From assembly GCA_964343975.1 (NCBI GenBank), contig CAYFLU010000206.1, forward strand, positions 1 to 5,519: a stretch of 5,519 bases of DNA. Direction: 5' to 3'. The DNA is from SCUN01 sp964343975 (GTDB taxonomy: Bacteria; Acidobacteriota; Vicinamibacteria; Vicinamibacterales; SCN-69-37). The translations under genes and the position numbers were made by a program. Below, piece after piece: positions 3,628 to 5,519 of the stretch (position 1 is its first letter; the number at the start of each line of letters is the position of its first letter). The notes below the pieces were generated by a model. It was not told where the DNA came from. It was given only the letters and a program-made list of their open reading frames with translations, and made no database searches.

Positions 3628-5519
3628 ATGCCCCGCTCCACGACTCGACTCGGACTTCTGCTCACGGTTGCCACCGTGGGTTTCATGGGTGCGCTTTCGA
3701 TGCACCTCGCTGCGCGGCAGGCCGCGCCGGCTGGGACGACCGCGATCGACCCGGTCATTCTGCAGAACCTGAAGTGGCGCAGCATCGGCCCGACGGATCG
3801 CGCCGGGCGCTCGATCGCCATCAGCGGCGTGAAGGGCCGGCCGAACGAAGGCTACGTCGGCCAGGTCGGCGGCGGTCTGTGGAAGACCACCGACAAGGGC
3901 GAGAACTGGACGCCGGTCACCGACGGCCAGATTCACAGCTCATCGGTCGGCGCGGTGGCCGTCTCGCAGTCCCATCCCGACATCGTCTGGATCGGCATGG
4001 GCGAGTCGTGCATCCGCGGCAACGTGATGTCGGGCGACGGCATCTACAAGTCGACGGACGCGGGCAAGACCTGGGTGCACATGGGCTTTGAAGACTCGCC
4101 CATCATCTCGAAGATCCGCATCCACCCCACCAACCCCGACATCGTCTACGTGGCGGCGTTCGGCAAGCTGAGCGCGCCGAGCGACAAGCGCGGCGTCTAC
4201 AAGAGCGTGGACGGCGGGAAGACGTGGAAGCGCACGCTGTTCCGCGACAACAAGACGGCCGCAGTGGACATCTCGATCGACCCGAAGAACCCGAACGTGA
4301 TCTTCGCGGCGATGTGGGAAGCGTTCCGCCTCGAATACACGGCGTCGAGCGGCGGCCCGGGCAGCGGTCTGTTCAAGAGCACGGACGGCGGCGAGACGTG
4401 GACCGAGATCACGCGCAACCCCGGCATGCCGTCGGGCATGATCGGCAAGATCGGCGTGTCGGTCTCCGGCGCCGATGACCAGCGCGTCTACGCCATCGTC
4501 GAGAACGAGAACGGTGGCTTGTTCAGCTCCGACAACCAGGGCCAGACGTGGACGCTCGTCAACGGCGGACGCAACATCCGGCAGCGCGCGTTCTACTACA
4601 CGCACGTGACCGCCGACACGCACAACAAGGACGTGGTGTACGTCCTGAACGTCGGCGCGTTCAAGAGCACGGACGGCGGCAAGACGCTCAACAGCTTCGT
4701 CGGCGGCGACTCGCACGATCTGTGGGTGGATCCGGACGACTCGAACCACATCCTCCACTCGAACGACAGCGGCGGCTCGGTGACGATGAACGGTGGCGCG
4801 GCGTGGACGGCGCGCGACTATCCGACGGCGCAGTACTACCACGTGGCCACCACGCGGCACCTGCCCTTCCACGCCTGCGGCGCGCAGCAGGACGGCAGCA
4901 CGGTGTGCGTGTCGAGCGCGACGGGCCTCGCGCCGGCCGCGCCGGCGGGTCGCGGTGGCGGACGCGGCGGCAACAACGCCGTGCCGGCGCCGTACGGCAT
5001 CGGCGGCGCCGAGCCGGGCTACATCGCACCGGATCCGAAGGACCCGGACGTGTTCTTCGCCGGCGGCAACAACGGCTCGTGGCTCGAACGGCTGAATCGC
5101 CGCACGGGCGAATCGCGTGAAGTGGGTCCGTACCCACTCATCTACTCGGGGCAGCCGTCGAAGGACATCCCGGAACGCATCCAGTGGACGTTCCCGATCA
5201 TCTTCTCGCCGGTGGATCCCAACGTGCTCTACACCGCCACGCAGCATGTGTGGAAGAGCACGAATCAGGGCGACGCGTGGGCGAAGATCAGCGGCGATCT
5301 GACGCGCCATGATCCGAAGACAATGGACGTGTCGGGCGGTCCGATCACGCACGACATGAACGGCCCGGAAGTGTACGCGACGGTGTTTGCGATCGGCCCG
5401 GGCAAGACGGATGTGAACGTGATCTGGGCCGGCTCGGACGATGGCCTGATCAATGTGACGCGTGACGGCGGCAAGACCTGGACGAACGTCACGCCGAAGG
5501 ACATGCCCGACTTCGGGCG
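3628..5519 (+). CDS. Secreted Asp-box (BNR/VPS10-sortilin-like) beta-propeller protein, 5' part
   Basis: The frame from ATG 3628 is open to the window's end: 630 full codons, truncated at the edge. The N-terminus (MPRSTTRLGLLLTVATVGFM, hydrophobic to about residue 28) is a signal peptide. Asp-box motifs, (S/T)-x-D-x-G-x-x-W, recur: KTTDKGENW (86-94), KSTDAGKTW (141-149), KSVDGGKTW (192-200), KSTDGGETW (250-258), SSDNQGQTW (300-308), KSTDGGKTL (346-354, Trp lost), a degenerate NGGAAW (388-393), KSTNQGDAW (543-551, Asn for Asp) and VTRDGGKTW (610-618). Each usually follows a (N)PD-x-V-(Y/W) strand, as in VPS10/sortilin-like propellers. A Gly/Arg/Pro/Ala-rich insert sits at about 434-450 (GRGGGRGG). 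Asp boxes are structural turns, and no sialidase FRIP motif is visible, so an enzymatic 'glycosyl hydrolase' label would be unsupported. Bacterial relatives are often near 1,000 residues, so a third or more is probably missing. It likely acts in the periplasm, outer surface or outside the cell; ligand unknown. Confidence 0.9.
   Translation, partial: MPRSTTRLGLLLTVATVGFMGALSMHLAARQAAPAGTTAIDPVILQNLKWRSIGPTDRAGRSIAISGVKGRPNEGYVGQVGGGLWKTTDKGENWTPVTDGQIHSSSVGAVAVSQSHPDIVWIGMGESCIRGNVMSGDGIYKSTDAGKTWVHMGFEDSPIISKIRIHPTNPDIVYVAAFGKLSAPSDKRGVYKSVDGGKTWKRTLFRDNKTAAVDISIDPKNPNVIFAAMWEAFRLEYTASSGGPGSGLFKSTDGGETWTEITRNPGMPSGMIGKIGVSVSGADDQRVYAIVENENGGLFSSDNQGQTWTLVNGGRNIRQRAFYYTHVTADTHNKDVVYVLNVGAFKSTDGGKTLNSFVGGDSHDLWVDPDDSNHILHSNDSGGSVTMNGGAAWTARDYPTAQYYHVATTRHLPFHACGAQQDGSTVCVSSATGLAPAAPAGRGGGRGGNNAVPAPYGIGGAEPGYIAPDPKDPDVFFAGGNNGSWLERLNRRTGESREVGPYPLIYSGQPSKDIPERIQWTFPIIFSPVDPNVLYTATQHVWKSTNQGDAWAKISGDLTRHDPKTMDVSGGPITHDMNGPEVYATVFAIGPGKTDVNVIWAGSDDGLINVTRDGGKTWTNVTPKDMPDFG

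Noticed and set aside
3167..3628. Open frame on the - strand through the inverted repeat (Lys/Glu/Gly/Ser-rich product)
   Set aside because: Its distinctive stretch is just the translated repeat (EVGSRSGKEEGG), it overlaps the HEAT gene antisense, and it has no supporting domain or ribosome site.
3494..3772. Small + frame starting in the inverted repeat (Ser/Phe/Leu/Pro-rich product)
   Set aside because: It is translated CTTCC-type repeat that then runs out of frame into the Asp-box gene, which has a far better start and Shine-Dalgarno.
3940..5352. A 470-codon open frame on the - strand opposite the Asp-box gene
   Set aside because: Its Arg/Val/Ala/His-rich low-complexity product is typical of an antisense shadow; the + frame has regular Asp-box motifs through the same region.
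3628..5519. Asp-box protein as a sialidase
   Set aside because: Asp boxes are shared by many propellers, and no FRIP motif or arginine triad pattern can be recognised in the visible part.

Overview
The window is GC-rich bacterial DNA with densely packed genes, all on the + strand. High GC, strong GC bias at third codon positions, an ECF sigma/anti-sigma pair followed by HEAT-repeat exported proteins, a large Asp-box (VPS10/sortilin-like) secreted protein, and purine/pyrimidine-rich intergenic inverted repeats together suggest an Acidobacteriota-type genome, possibly the Vicinamibacteria branch. This is an inference from gene style; no rRNA or other taxonomic marker is present.

Layout. Bases 1-335 hold the 3' part of an ECF RNA polymerase sigma factor gene (end of region 2 and all of region 4). 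It overlaps by ATGA a membrane anti-sigma factor with a cytoplasmic zinc-finger motif (332-1102). That gene overlaps by ATGA a 509-residue exported protein with a proline-rich N-terminus, TPR-like helices and HEAT repeats (1099-2628). A 50-base gap carrying a GC-rich GGGTCCC repeat/hairpin precedes a second, smaller exported protein with a four-cysteine N-terminal half and two C-terminal HEAT-like repeats (2679-3440). Its last seven codons and stop lie inside the left arm of a long imperfect inverted repeat (3417-3577). After this repeat an AT-richer patch and a strong Shine-Dalgarno lead into a large secreted Asp-box propeller protein (3628 to the end; 630 codons visible, truncated by the window edge).

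How the genes fit together. The first three genes are almost certainly one translationally coupled operon, and the fourth probably belongs to it. The sigma factor would be held inactive by the membrane anti-sigma factor, and the HEAT proteins act outside the inner membrane, either as partners in sensing or as effectors; this role is inferred. The Asp-box gene looks like a separate transcription unit behind the inverted repeat, though readthrough cannot be excluded.

The most notable non-coding structures are the 41-base-arm inverted repeat that replaces the 3' end of a gene, the GGGTCCC hairpin, and an 8-bp stem that can mask the Shine-Dalgarno of the Asp-box gene. I see no CRISPR, tRNA, rRNA, transposase or phage gene, and no stretch above 300 bases lacks a gene.
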